Source: Opisthocomus hoazin
Lineage: Eukaryota; Chordata; Aves; Opisthocomiformes; Opisthocomidae
Reading direction: 5' to 3'
DNA: 64,000 bases
NCBI RefSeq assembly: GCF_030867145.1
Contig: NC_134454.1
Span: 49,659,830 to 49,723,829 of the forward strand
The notes under the pieces are model-generated. The model saw only the letters and a program-made list of their open reading frames with translations, was not told where the DNA came from and made no database searches. This document shows positions 12,300-25,901 of this stretch, in pieces (position 1 is the first letter of the stretch; every line of letters begins with the position of its first letter). The position numbers were made by a program, and so were the translations under genes.

Positions 12300-15200
12300 G
12301 AAATGTTGTTTTCTGTTTTGTACTATGATGTACTTAGAAGGTCCAAATGTGAGCAGGACCAACAAGATTAGACACTTCAGTTAATGAATACGTAATTAAA
12401 AAAATGGTACAAATCCCAATGAACTTATAGTTCAAGAAAACAAAATGTAAAGGAGGAAAAAAGTATGAGCATACACAACAGCAAAGTGAGAAACTGGAAG
12501 ACAGGATTAAATTATTGATAAGGCTTCTGTGTGACTGAGATACTTGATCTCAGCAATATAAATGGTTCTGTGTGTATTTATTTCTCTAACCTCATGAAGA
12601 TTTTCCTTAGAATAGCCCTGTCTACCCTCACAAAAGTTTACAGTTCTCACAATTTCATCACCATTTCATGTAGCATTGCTATGAATTCCAAACAATTATT
12701 AATTTATATTATGATGACTAATCTAATGCTACTTACAAATGTTCAGTTAGTGTTTTCAATTAGTTGGTTCTCATGCTTTAACAGATTAACTTGTGTGGAG
12801 GTTTCGGGTTGTTGTTGGGTTTTTTGGGGGTTGCTTTTTACAGTTTAAGAAGTACTACTGATACGGGGATTATGGCATTAACTGTACTTCTATTAGTGAC
12901 TGTGAACATACCAGATTTTTTTAAAACAGATTATCCTGTATAAGGCCTGTGTTGTAACAGAAATGGATAGCAATGCCAGCAAACTAGGAACACATCTTAT
13001 ACGGACAAAATGTTTGCTTTTTGAATATAAGGTTCCATATAAATCAGACGCAGTATACAAGAATCATATTTTTAGCCAAAATTTTATATTCACCAAACCT
13101 TCTGGTGTAAGTGTAGTCCAATTACTGCATTTTCTTTATTTCCACCAGGGACTATTAACTTCAGAGGTACAAACTGAGGGGGTCCACGAGCACAAGGCTG
13201 CTGAAAGAATCAGGGAGGTAGCACTATATGCTTGCCACACTACCCTCCGCACCCAGTACTACACATTTTCAGGGACAAAATATTGACTTGCATGGGTTGT
13301 TGATGTCAACCTTCACAAGCTTCCTGTATTTTTTTTTACAGAAAAAAAATTATAAAAATTTTCATGTAGTTGCCCTAGTATTCCAGCATAAATTAATACT
13401 TAAATTCTTGTGTATGGGTTTATTTTGTTTACAGAATGTTTTCTACACACTGGAGGTGTGGAAAATCACATTTTGTGTTTACCATATCATTTATATATTT
13501 TTAGTAATGTATTCTGAGAACTCATTAGGACACATGGGTGGAAAATTCTCAGCTAAAGTAGAATAGTTGTTAAGCAACTTTAAAATTTAATTAGAACCCT
13601 TCACTGCATTTCATTATGAGGTTATTTCATAATTACTCAGTAGGTCCTAGGTATTTACTAATGCAGAAGTGACAGTACATGATACTGCTGAATTATAACT
13701 GCACAGCTGGAGAAGATACTTAGAGAAATAAAGAACAGATAAATGCATCATTTAAAAAGCACCAGGGGAAAACTCAGCATTGAGCATCCTCTCTCCCCCC
13801 CTTCACAGTTGTAAATAATACTACAAAATTCAGCAGGGTTGTTTGTCTTCTAATGACTTAGGGAGCCGACCAAATAGAACCAGTTCGTTCTGTACTTACA
13901 CAGCTTACAGGAACTGGCATATTAGTACCTAGAAGACAGCTATGCTCCTCACCAACAGAGATTGCCAAACTGCTACAACTGGCCCTGTATTCACTGTGCT
14001 GAATTTAGTGCAGCCAGTCAACAGATGGAGTAGAATTAGGTTCAAAATACGCTGAGACGCATTACTTTTTTTGTGGAAAAAAAATCCTAAACCAACAATT
14101 CATTTTGCTTGAGTAACACCTACACTGCACACCCTCCTGAATTCTGCCATGAAAAATTAAGTTACCACCATCATTCAAGACAGTCTAAAGAATAGTCATA
14201 TGTTACTACCTCTCAGAGAGATAAAGATTATTATTATGCAGACATCATTTGTGTACTTATTCACAGAAGTACAGCTTATGTTTTAACACTTCCAGACACA
14301 AGAAAGTAAAGTTCAATGGAATATATATAAGAAAACAATGATTTGCTGTGCCTTCCTTTTTCTTTTGACTACGAAAATTCCAATAGGAAACACAGTGTAG
14401 ACACTAAAGCCCTTCAAATTAAGTAATATCTTCCAATTATTTTGCACATCTTCATTGGTATCTTTACTTAGTATAAATAAGTACATTTTTCATTTTTAGC
14501 TTCTCCTGCAGTTGAACTGGGCTTTCTGCAATCACTTACTTGTTTTCAATGTCCTGGACATCTTTGAATTTCCCTTTTTTCCCTCCTCTGCTCCTAACAA
14601 AGCCATTGTTTGATTCATGGAAGAAAACAGAGGATACAGCAAGCTTTTTCTCATTGTGATATTCAGAGCTCAACTTCTTAGCTTCCTTCCCTGCTGTTCT
14701 TTGCTTGGTCTCTTCCTGTATTTTCACCCCATTTTCCTCCCGCTGGTTCCAAAGGACGCCTGTTGCTATCCACCAGCAGAGCTGCAGCTGCGGCTGGGGT
14801 TTCACATGCGTTGAGCCAGCAAGCGCAGCTCTCCTTCACCCTCCCTCTGCTTCTTTCCACCCCAGCACCATTTCCTTCTTCGTACCGCAGGGAACTGACT
14901 CAAGCTAAAATCCAACCCAGCAGCTACAGAGAATTTTTAACCCAGCAGCATTATGGTGATGTTTTTGACAGTTTTTAACCCAGCAACAAAGAGGGTGGTG
15001 TGCATGCAGGAGAACAGGGGCAAGAAAGGTCTAATAGCTTTTTTTAATGGCCAGGCTGGTTCGTATAGATCTAAAGCAAATGGAGAACTATCCTATGAAA
15101 TTATCAGGTCCTTAATTTTTTTCAGTCAGCCAAATTCCACCTAAATATTAAGGTGCAATAGGAACACAATTAACTGGGTTTATTACACAGCTTCTGCAAA

Positions 15201-18200
15201 CTGGCATGAATTACATCAGTTTAAGCATCTTTATACCAATAACACAATGTCCAACGACTGTCAGTCTGTGTCAACTGTATCACAAGTAATGCAGTTGGAC
15301 TGAACCTGTCCCCTATGAAAAAGACATGAATTCACTTTCTGTGCCTGAAAGGCATCAGGTTACCCCATACATCTGAATGGTTTGCAGGGTTCTTCTGTAG
15401 AACAAACATACATGTTTTTTGCTTCCAACAATATGCTGGATGAGACAGTACTGTCAAAAAAAACCCACAGCAACCTTTAAGGTTTTACATACAAAGCTTG
15501 CAAGTGCTATGGGAAGTATTAAGGAGTACTTCTTGTAGATGAGTTCGGCTATGAGAGGGTCCAATAAAAATTTTGCCACTGATTGCTCTGTGCACACCAC
15601 TAGCACAACATCAAATACACCCTATGTGTAAAGAATATTGCTTCCTTGCCCAGAACAGCAACCTTAGTTTAAATACATTTTTCTACAGAAACCAAATGAA
15701 ACTAAAACCTGCGAGTGATGCTTGTTTTTTTAACACTGTTTTATTTAATATTTTGTGCTTTTTTTCTCTACTTAAGGCAACATCTTCCTAAAATACAGTT
15801 CCTTTAAGATACCGGACTTTCTTATCAACTAACTCTTCCTTTTCCACTAACAAATTCTCATCCTCTAACAATTTCTTATACTCCCAAAACGAAGTCAGAA
15901 ATGCAGACACACAATTTCCCAGTATCAGACCCACACAAAATCTTAGCTCACAAAATATTAGAACATGCTTCCATCATGATAAAAATTTGGTTTTCTTATT
16001 CCATCACAAAACATCTTCCTTAAACTTGTAAATCCTTGGTATAATACAATACGAACAAACAGAATGGATTTCTCAGGAAGATCTAAAGTGGTAAAGTACA
16101 CTGAAGACATAATATTGGATTTTTAGATTAAAAACCATTCATTTGACAAAATAATGAGTCTTTGAAAATAATGCTGAACTGCACATTTAAATTAGTTTGT
16201 TAAGATTATCAAAACATTAATATTTTTTCTATCACACATTTTCATGTATCTGCAGCTGAAAAAAAAGCTTTTCTAAAGAATGCTTCCCCCTACAAAGAAG
16301 CAGCAATAGAGGCTGTAATATTTAATTCCTATCCACAGGTAAGCGGTTCTTCAACATAGAGTATAGTGTTCAGGCATATCACATTCTGTGCCACAAGAAT
16401 AAATTACTACTAGAAAATATACTAAAAATGGATAAATACATAGCCATGCTGTATTTCATACATTTGCTTCTGTCTGTGCAGACTGATTACTTACATATGG
16501 ATAAATAGTACTTAGCTGGGAGTATCACAATTATTTCATTTTTTAATTTCTGCAAATTTACCCAAGGCCTAATTTACCACTATGAAGATATCATTTGATC
16601 AAACTAATTCCCAGTTCTGTTTTTTGAATAGCAGAAATGGAAGAATCATCACTCAGTCAGGAGTTTTAAATGCAATTGGGAACAGAATAGTCACCTAACT
16701 GGTATTATCTGGCAGAAGAAAACTAGACTTTTTTTTTTCTGTCTCATCATTAGTCATCTACCATCACCAATACTAGAGACAGTAGATAGAGTATTTTGCT
16801 GGAGACAGAGGATTATTTCACACCGTTCTCTCTTATTTTACATTAAGAAAGATAATAAAGTGTGTTCTACAACACCAGTATTAGAAAATAAAGTCATAAA
16901 TAAAAGCTAATGCAGTTGTTAAAAACATCATGAAGCACCAACCTCATGTCCTTTCATGAACAGAAACAGACCCTATAGGTAAGACATTTGCTTTTCTTCT
17001 ATTTTGGCTTTGCCTGCACTATGAAATGTGATTACATTACAGTATTTAACAGCTGATGCCTGTCAGCTTTGTATCCGACCACTTGTGAAACAAGAAGTAA
17101 AACTTATTTCAGTGTTCTTGCATACCTTAACGTATATTTTTAAGTGATATAACATTTATTTTATATAGACCCTTGCTGCACATATGCTTGGCAGCACAGT
17201 CTTAGCAGCTCAAGGGTATTTTTCGTCAATATTTGCACTCAAGTAACCGATCTGTAAATAAAAAGATTCCTAGCAATAGACATGTATGTTCACAAAAATT
17301 TATCTCTTGAATCATTACTTGAACATTTCAAATTACAGGCAGATCCTTATTTACACTTTTTATTTAATGGCATTTTCTACTTTGGAGAAACTGTATGAGG
17401 GCAATAACACTAATAGCTGGTACCAGGGGGTAAATTACCTAAGCGTGCAGCTAGGTAGCCAGCAGTGCTGGGGCTGCTAAGTCTGTTTTTCTCTACAATA
17501 AATGCCAGATTGGTGGTTTAATAGCAATAATGCTTGCCGATACTTGACATATAGTACACACTTGTTATATGATGATTGTATTGTAATTGTAAACATTAAA
17601 AGAAATTGTCCTAAATAGAGAAAAGTCAGCTGTGAATATTTTGCTTGTAATTACCTTTATTTCCTAAATGCTGTTAGTGGCATAAAACATTTCCTCTTAA
17701 TTAATGTAAATCACACTCTTTCCATCACAGATTCTTTGAACATATGTATATTCTCACCTTAGCATTTTAAGCTTTTGTTTTTTAATCTGAAAGAATGCTT
17801 TGTGAAGGTTGTGATTCTGGCAGTACTCTAAAAGTGAGATCAGACTGTCATCTGCTTCAGTTAATGCTACTATTGCTTCATATTCGTCCTGTAACTATGA
17901 ACATCATTAAAGAAAGTCCTTGACCATTCATTCAGAAATAATAATCTCCTTTTTTTCCCCCCTTATAGCGAAGGCTGTTTTCATCCAAGGACAAAATTCA
18001 AAACTACCAAGGATGTAAGCACAAAGAAGTTGCTTAACATGTCAGGGTGATCTATACCAGCCAAGTTAACTGTACAGGCTCTCCGTGCAGTCTATGCAAG
18101 GAGTTCAGTGCTGCTAAAAAGGCTAATTAGCTGGGCAGGGAAATGCTCATTTAGCTAGTAAGAAACATCACGTACTAAATGTTTCCCAGCTCCCACCTCT

Positions 18201-18930
18201 ACCTACAGATAAGGTGCTTAACAGAGCTGAAAATTAGATGTTGTCAGCCGCGTGGATTGAAATTCCTACTGCTCTTTGAGTAGCCACAGAATTGAGGTAA
18301 ATTTCTTTTCCTTTGGTGCAATGACTTTGTGAGAGCTCCCTCGGGAAACAGGGAAATACCCTTACCCTGAAAGGCCTTTACTGTGTAACTCCTTCTACAA
18401 TTGTCTCTCTCAGTTCACCCAACTCAGTTCACTTCCCTGGTTCATTCTGTTACCAATACAGATGACATTCAGGAAGCCTGCATTTTGCCCTTTTTCATAC
18501 TAATGGAACATCGCTGAAATAAATGGCAGTTTTATCCTTGAAAACAGCATGAAAGTTAGATTTTTTTTCTATTCATCTGCCACAAAACAATAGGCTGTAC
18601 ATTGCCGCTGCTTTTTAAGTAGCATTGTCCAGTCAAACAAGTGATGTTCTTCCACCATCCACACTGCCAATACAGTAAAAGGTATTAAACTATTTTAAAG
18701 CCAGCATTAACTATGACTTGTATTGCAATATGCAAGGACTATGATACAGTCCTTCTCCTAAATAACTTGCAGTTTACACAGGCAATACAGATACTAAAAG
18801 AAGCAGGCGATCCATGAGCGGATGACAGGAAAAGCTCTGCAGGACCTGTCAGCCGTAAACAAGAAAGATGGAAAGATGAAAAGGCTGAGGGCAGTCCTGG
18901 CTGCAGTGATCTTGACATTGTGTTGTTCTA
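12300..18930. other. Long AT-rich intergenic region, no gene recognised
   Basis: About 6.6 kb without a convincing coding exon. The one frame with a protein-like composition is a lysine-rich 89-codon minus-strand frame at 14536-14805 (see findings). Around 14905-14995 the phrase AACCCAGCA occurs three times. No tRNA, miRNA or transposon was recognised. Confidence 0.5.
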
Positions 18931-19079
18931 AACACTCAGAGAAGCCAGCAAGTTAAATGACCTGCCTTTTGGGATAACCTCTCCGAAGTGCACAAGCACT
19001 GGACAGTGCAGATAACCAAAATGGTGCGGCCAGAGGGCAGCACAGAGGGGCAGGCAACCCCTGACTGAGCTCGGATGTG

Positions 19080-19225
19080 AAAAATAAAGTACCTGGAGGG
19101 AGCTTCAGGAAGAACAGAGGGACATGGGTCAAGCACATAGGTCTGAGAAGGGCAACAAAGAGGGCTTCTGTGAGCACATCAGGAGCAGAAGGAAGATGAA
19201 GGACAACAGGGCTCGCTGTTCAGTG
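19080..19225 (+). mobile_element. Older CR1 LINE, segment 1 (interrupted)
   Basis: GAAGGGCAACAAAGAGGGCT, TTCTGTGAGCACATCAGGAG and CAGAAGGAAGATGAAGGACA follow the CR1 body upstream of the reverse transcriptase. The match runs up to the insertion of a younger CR1 at about 19226 and continues at 19412 with GACCTGCTGACAAAGGACAT. Confidence 0.65.
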
Positions 19226-19411
19226 AGAGAGGAGAGCACTGGAACAGGCTGCCCAGGGAGGTTGTGGAGTCTCCTTCTCTGGAGATATTCAAGACCCGCC
19301 TGGACAGGATCCTGTGCAGCCTACTGTAGGTGACCCTGCTTCGGCAGGGGGATTGGACTAGATGACCCACAGAGGTCCCTTCCAACCCCTACTATTCTGT
19401 GATTCTGTGAG
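19226..19411 (+). mobile_element. Younger CR1 LINE 3' fragment nested in an older CR1
   Basis: It begins with GAGCACTGGAACAGGCTGCC and ends with the octamer tail ATTCTGTGATTCTGTGAG. Between them is the standard CR1 3' UTR (GGATTGGACTAGATGACCC, AGAGGTCCCTTCCAACCC). The flanks read as one continuous older CR1 once this piece is removed. Confidence 0.92.
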
Positions 19412-20765
19412 ACCTGCTGACAAAGGACATGGGAAAGACCGAAGTACTCCACACTTTTTCTCACCTTGGTTTTCACCGGTGCTTTCCAGCCTCCCATTTC
19501 CCTGAGGACCCGCAGGACGGCACCACAACCCGTGGCAGGGGATGGGGCGGGGAGTGCAGCGATCCTGCCCAGGCGGCCATTACACATGGAGGGCTTGGTG
19601 ACCCGCACCACAGCTGACCTTCGGGCTGTGCTGGGCCGCACACACACCTTGGCCGCAGGACAAGTGCAGGCAGCCCATGGCGCCAGGGGAGCTGGCGGGC
19701 AGCTCCTGCTTGGAACCAGAGATTTGGCCTTGCCTCTATCCAAAAGCGTTAGCTCTAACTACTAGCATTTTAAACGGTACTTAACAGAGTCCAAGGGTCT
19801 TTCTTACTGAGATCATATATACCAACACATGTAGGTGAAAATGGAGTGTTCTAGCCTGCAGACACACACAGCTCTCCATGGGACCAGACAGAGGGTGCTG
19901 CTGAGGGTGCTGACTCATGTCACCACAAGATCGCTTTCTATGATATTGCAAAGGTCACAGCAATCAGGAGGTCCCTGATGACTGGAAAAAGGGAAGTGTC
20001 ACACCCATCTTCAGGGAGGACGATCCAGGGAACTAGTGTCTGGGCAGCCTGACCTCATTCCCACAGGCTAGAGAAGATCCTCCCTGAATCCCACCTAGGC
20101 ACACGCAGGAGATGGAGACTGGGAACAGCCAGCACAGGTCTATCAATCTCAAGTCATGTATGTCCAGTCTGATTCTCTCTAGGAAGAGGTTTCTAATGGC
20201 ATAGACAAGGGGCAAGCAGGGCAGAAGCTAACAGACGTGAGAGGCAGTGGGAAGAAGAGGAAAGAAGGCAGTCAGTGTTAGAGAACCAGTACGACATGGG
20301 CTGGACACATGGACTGATTGAAACCTCCTTAAGTTCAACAAAGGCAAATGCAACATCCTTCATCTTAGCAGAAATAACCCCGTGCAACAGCATGGCTTGG
20401 GAGCCAACTAGTTAGAAAGCTTTACAGAGCAAGACCTGTGAGGCCTGGTGGACAGGCTGAGCATAAATCAGCAGCGTGACCTTGCAGAGGCAACGACCAG
20501 CCACATACCAGGCTCTATCAGAGCAGCAAGCAGGTCCAAGAAAGTGAGCCGCCTTCTGCTTTCAGCACTTGTGAGACCGCATGTGGAGTACCGTGTCCTA
20601 CTTAGAATTCCCTAGCACCAGAAAGCCACTGACATAGCGAAGCAGGTGACCAGCAAACGGCTGCCAATGTGGTCAGGGGGCTGGAGCACATGCCACTCCC
20701 TGGAGAGGATGAGAGAACCAGGTTTGTTCAGCCTTAAGAGAAGGCTAAGAATCAGAAGCAGGACA
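19412..20765 (+). mobile_element. Older CR1 LINE, segment 2 (degenerate)
   Basis: It resumes with GACCTGCTGACAAAGGACAT and a TTTCTCACCTTGGTTTTCAC block, which are CR1 body sequence. After a less clear part (19765-19950) come the reverse-transcriptase landmark TGATGACTGGAAAAAGGGAA, the tail-region block AACAAAGGCAAATGCAACAT, and CTTGTGAGACCGCATGTGGA. It has many indels and no long frame, so it is older than the copies at 28.6 and 61.2 kb. Confidence 0.8.
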
Positions 20766-21600
20766 AATTCTGACAACAACACACTGCAATTTCACCCTAT
20801 TAGAAAACCTAGTGTAAATAGGGAAAAAAATCCTTAAGGAAAAAAAAGATTAAAAAGTGACACACTGATATGGAAGTATGCTACACATACATTTAGATGA
20901 GCAGTTGATTTGTAGGAAACTTCCACCTCTTCTGTCAAACTGAAAAGTTGCAATACCAGGCTGCCTTTAACCTCTAATTTGCTCTCAGTACTGTTGGCAT
21001 TCTGCTCCTTCTAGAACCTTAATGCAGAGAACTGGATCTGAAATGAGAGGTACTATTTACATTTTAAAGTCCTTTTGCCCTTTCCTCCCAGGTAAATAAT
21101 TTTAAGTTTGCTTGCCACCAGATAACTCAGAAGTACTGTAACATAAATCACTGTTCCCTCCTGTGCAGCCCTAGATCAAACTGAACAATAGTCTCAAACA
21201 TCTGTCTTGAGAAACGCAGATGTTCGAATTAAGCAAACTCCTAAATCAGGCAAGAAAGTTAAGCACTTGCACGAGGCTGCAGCCAGTCTTGCAGGGGATA
21301 GGGGCGGGGTGTGAGACCACCAAGACCACCAACCCCCCACACCCACTGACTGATTTTGAGCAGGAAGCACAACAGTCTGATTCCTGGTTGTTGAACAGCA
21401 GCCAATGTTCCAGATAAGAAACATCTTATGGCTACAGCCCTGCTCAGCTGAGGACACTGAAGGTTGAGCTGACTTCTGACACCCAACAAACATTTGGTAT
21501 CTTTATCCAAGGTTATGCCAGAGCAACTCGACCTTGAGAAGGACAGTTAATCAGAATGTTTTCTGTATGCTGCAAACTTGGCAGCAGAACTGAGATTTCA
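20766..21600. other. Intergenic, nothing recognised
   Basis: No gene, RNA or repeat recognised. Frames at 21194-21510 overlap on both strands and show no domain. Confidence 0.5.
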
Positions 21601-22232
21601 TGTACCCTCATTAGAATGCAAAAAAAATCACAACCCCTGAGCTGGAGACCCTGGCCCAAGAAAAGACCTTTATTCACTGAACATGCGCAGTGAAAAGGGA
21701 GGATACTGTGACTTTAAACGGAGATGAGACACGTAAGGACCAACGGGGAAAGAGAGAGATTAAGCATTACTGTAAAAGTACCGTAACTGTTGCTCATAAT
21801 ATATAAAAGTTTACCACATGTTAACCAAAGTGTGTTTGATCTGTGGGAAACTACAGAGCACCCAGGCTTATGCAACCCTGAAATCAAGCTCCTTGGTGCA
21901 CATCCACCTCCACAGGACCCCAACCACCAGCAAAAGTCATCGCTGGATCCAAGTGTGGTGGTATCTTTCCTCTTATTTTTCCTTTTGTTTTCCTCTCTCT
22001 AACTCTGACTTTCTAGGCACATAAGGGTAATGTTGTTGTAAGTCTGTCAAACTGCCATATTTTGTAGTTTGTTGCAAGTTTTGCCAAATCAATATCCTTT
22101 CTAACCCCACTGCTTTAAAGTCAAGTCATTATGAAGTTGCAGTTACCATCTTTTGTGATCTCACTGAATTCCAAGTAAAGCTTTTTTAATCAAGCCTCTT
22201 GGGTCATCGTCATGACTCCCAGGTACCACACA
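21601..22232 (+). mobile_element. Possible LTR (unclassified)
   Basis: The stretch has LTR-like architecture. It could start at TGTACCCTC and end at GGTACCACA. It contains ACATGCGCAGTG near 21682, a TATATAAAAG box at about 21799-21808 and AGTAAAGCTTTTTT near 22174-22188, which could serve as a weak poly(A) region. No internal genes or target duplication were confirmed. An alternative is ordinary intergenic DNA. Confidence 0.33.
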
Positions 22233-25000
22233 GAGAATCAAAAACCTCCCCTCACCCACCAAGTAGGACAGTAGGCCTCCTTATAAGAAAAAGCTTAATG
22301 TTATTACCTTTTATTCTAAACATAAATGCTTGGCATTATTATAGTAAGACATTAAGAAAGAGGGCTCTATATTTAGAATGAAATGTTATGTTCACTGTTC
22401 TATCTAATGGTGTTCCATAGCTACTGTGAAAAATTCTCCTACTGATATGACCCAAAATATATAATTCTTTTAGTGTGAAGTCACAGTACTGGAGCAGTAC
22501 AGCACACTCTAAGAAATCCCTTAATATTCATAACTGACACTTTAAAATTACACTGTCTCAGCTAGCTGTTTCTTCCTTATAACATAGCCTTCATTCAAAA
22601 AGAAGGAAGTTGCTGGGTTATAATAGCATGCATTGTTGTGGCCAGACTAGTATCCAGTATGATTAGGCTAGTCCTCAAGCTGTTCTTGCCAGACGAGTTT
22701 ATTTGGAAACCTGCCACATTCTTTGGTCTAACCACTGCCTCATTCTACAGTTTGAGAGTGAATACCTTTAAAGGAAGTAGGACGCAGCAAAGTTTCTGAG
22801 AACTTTCTTTTTTCTACTACCTTGCCTTAGTGACAGAGCTTTTAAATGGGATATTCTGATGCACTACCCGGCACTGCCATAGTCAGTTTATTGTTTCCAT
22901 TTTCTTTAATAACTATAAGAAAGGCAGGAAGAGCAAACTTTCGTCATTAATATAACAATATCCAAGCCCTCATGTGAGAACATTTAAGTTTCGTACTTTA
23001 AGACTGAATCAGTTGGAAGATTCCACTGAGATCAGCAACGAAAAAATGCAGTTTATTTTTGTCACTAGTATGAAAACATTACTTCAGAATACAGCTTCTG
23101 AAACTGCACAGTCAGATACACAGCAGGTGCTTAAGTCTACTTAGAAGTGTTGGCAGGAAAAAGTGAGTTTGTAAAATAGCATGGAGAAGAGATGACGGAA
23201 TCAGCAGGAACTGCTTTCTGCTAGAAGGCTACATGTAACTTGTAAGAGCAACTGCCATAACAATTGCCTTCAGCAGCTCCTACAGGAATCCTGTTGCCCC
23301 TCCCCAGCAGGAGTGTGGCTGTTATCTCTGCTCCACATCACCACCACGGTCAGCTGGGGTTGCAGCCTTTTCTCTGAATTCAGCGTGGAAGAACTCCAAT
23401 TACCTGGAGGACTGCGACACGCACCACTGCCTGGCACACTGAGGCAATATAGACACACAATAGATAAACAGAGCACAAAAGCATTAAGACTGGTAATAAA
23501 AAAGTTGGTTTTGAGAGCCAATAAAGTGCATAAGGCATGAACCAATAACTGGTACACATAGCCACATATGATTTTTTTTTTATATACTGCTCTTAACCAA
23601 GTATGCTTTCTCAGAATCACTTTATTTCACTCCTTTTTTGTCTGAAAAACCATGCAATACTTTTAATTAATTCTAAAAGCTTAAGCACAGATCTGGAATC
23701 ATTCTATGCCAGAAAACTGCATCGAAATATCTGCAGAGTAGTCAAGTTCTAAACAGCTAGCAGTACTGAGATTTACCTTCTCACACTGGAGAAGAGGCAC
23801 GGGAGCAGCCTTGCAACAAGAATATCCTAAAAATGAACACAAAGACAATGGGTAGAAGGGAAAGTCAGCCAAATAACAGTGCCTTTAAGCGGGGGAGGAC
23901 ACAGAAGACATTATGAACTTGTTTTAGCAGAGGTGACTAAACCTTCACACAAATGCAGAAAAAGAGGCGCATGTGTGACTTCATCAGCTGGAACAAAGAC
24001 AACACTTAATTTGATTCTGCACTTTGAAAGACATTCTTCTTGCATTGCACAAGTAGAATAAAATCTATGGATTATTTGTTTAGCTTAGACGTTAAGGACT
24101 CCTATCCTTCTACATGGTAAGGCCAAAACTTCAAAGGAAGTTTCCATAACTCATCATAAAAGAAGTGTTTTCATAAAACTACAGTAAAGATTTACAGTCA
24201 GCTGTATTGCCTTTTACAGGGACTACATGAGATGAAGCTTGGTCATCTTCCTAATAAAAAGCAATTTTTTCTGAAAGTGTAACTAAAGATCCAGCAAGAT
24301 AGCTTCCACACAGGCAAAAGCTTTTGCTGTTACAGTTCTGAATTGATGCACAGTTCCCAACAGCCTCAGAAAATAAACCCAAATATGACTCACGGTGTTA
24401 TGGTTTGCTCGGTCTGTTTGAGCGGGGGGGGGGGGGGGGGGGGCGGGAAGCAAAGGGACACAGGAATTTATGCATTCCTAAACCGTATAAAATAAAGCCT
24501 AAAAAAGCTCATGCCTTAAGCCTGAAAAAGCTGAAGATCCCCTCTCCTCCCTGGTTATCTTACTTAGCAAATTACCCCTAGTTTTCCTTAGGTCACCTGG
24601 AGTCTCAAGGGATGTTTCTCAATTGGGGATGGGACAGTAAGGCAATACTGACAGTCTCTCATAGCAATTCCCAACGGTCTAGCAGACAATTGTTCAGAGA
24701 AAGAAAAGGCTCTGAAAACAGATACTGACAGCCCGTTCGAAAAATCCCTCTCCTGGCTACCGATTTTACATTCTTTGCAAACACTACCAACACTGCGCAG
24801 ACTTCATCTGTCGTTGGCCCCATATACCAGCAGAATTTTCATTCTTCTAACTTCAAATTAAAAAAAAAACACACAAGAAGGGAAAAGGATGGGAAGAAGG
24901 AAAAGGAAGAACAACAAACCAAATCATTTCTGATACTCTATACACTCAACAAGGTGTATATTTTTCTTCTGAAGTGAGTAAACAGCCTCAACCAAAGTTT
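22233..25000. other. Intergenic, downstream of RMI1; contains a G20 tract
   Basis: No gene recognised. A run of 20 G lies at 24424-24443. Frames at 23270-23620 overlap on both strands without a recognisable domain. Confidence 0.5.
24424..24443. repeat. Homopolymer (G)20
   Basis: Twenty consecutive G residues after GTTTGAGC and before CGGGAAG. Such a tract may form a G-quadruplex on the plus strand. Its length is likely to be variable and error-prone in assemblies. Confidence 0.95.
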
Positions 25001-25014
25001 GAATGAAAACTCTA

Positions 25015-25901
25015 TTTATTTTAATACATTCTAAAAGCATAAAGAAAAAAAAAATCAAAATTAACATCAACATTAAATAGACACATACAACAGGTTTGTA
25101 GCACAAGTATTTGACTGCTCTGCGAAAAGGTTAGACAAGTAATCATAAGAGTTAATGAATAAGGTTGCCTGTGGGTTCAAAACTATTAGCAATGATTAAC
25201 AATAACATGACAAAAAATAGATTGCTCATACATTATATTAATTATTTTTTGTTGATAAAAGATTTTAAAATATTGGGGGGGATTTTAAAAAATATAATAT
25301 ACAGCTTTTTATCACATTTATATATAAGGCTGTTCCCCCACGCCCTTGAACATTTAGAAGAAAATCTTTCCTTTCTCTACACTTCAGGTTCTTGCACACT
25401 GAATATGTATTCAAGTTTTCGGGTTGGCATAGTCAGAAATGACTGTATTTAAACAATAATTCTTCGTTTAAATTTACTTACTGGCTTTCTTCCAAGAAAA
25501 GGCTGATGGTCTCCTGTAGCTACCTTTTAAAAATCAGGTAAGTAACCATCCTTCAAAAAGTATGATAAAGAGATGGTTTGTTCATCGTTACCTATTTCCT
25601 GACAAATTCTACTACTCCAGACCACCAGGCAAGGACACAAAGGATTTTGCAGAATGCAGATGATACATGGCATTTTAAATCAAGGCAGAAATATTTGAAA
25701 CCTTATTTCAATACTGTCACCATAAGAAACAGACTGCTAAGTTTTGCTCCAACAAGTCATCTCCTTCTCTGACTTTTCCATTATTTTTTGCTGATATGAG
25801 AAAAGATATACCGCTTGACTTTAAAATTTAACTTTCAACAGTCCTTCAGGGGAAAACTGGCTTAAATGTTTCCTAATATATAGTCTGCAAGTTTGCACAT
25901 G
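25015..25901 (-). other. RMI1: Probable RMI1 3' UTR with candidate poly(A) signal
   Basis: Non-coding sequence after the RMI1 stop codon. The first well-placed minus-strand AATAAA I see is at 25020-25015, giving a 3' UTR of roughly 0.9 kb. The real cleavage site is not shown by the sequence alone, and other variants of the signal exist in this AT-rich stretch. Confidence 0.4.
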
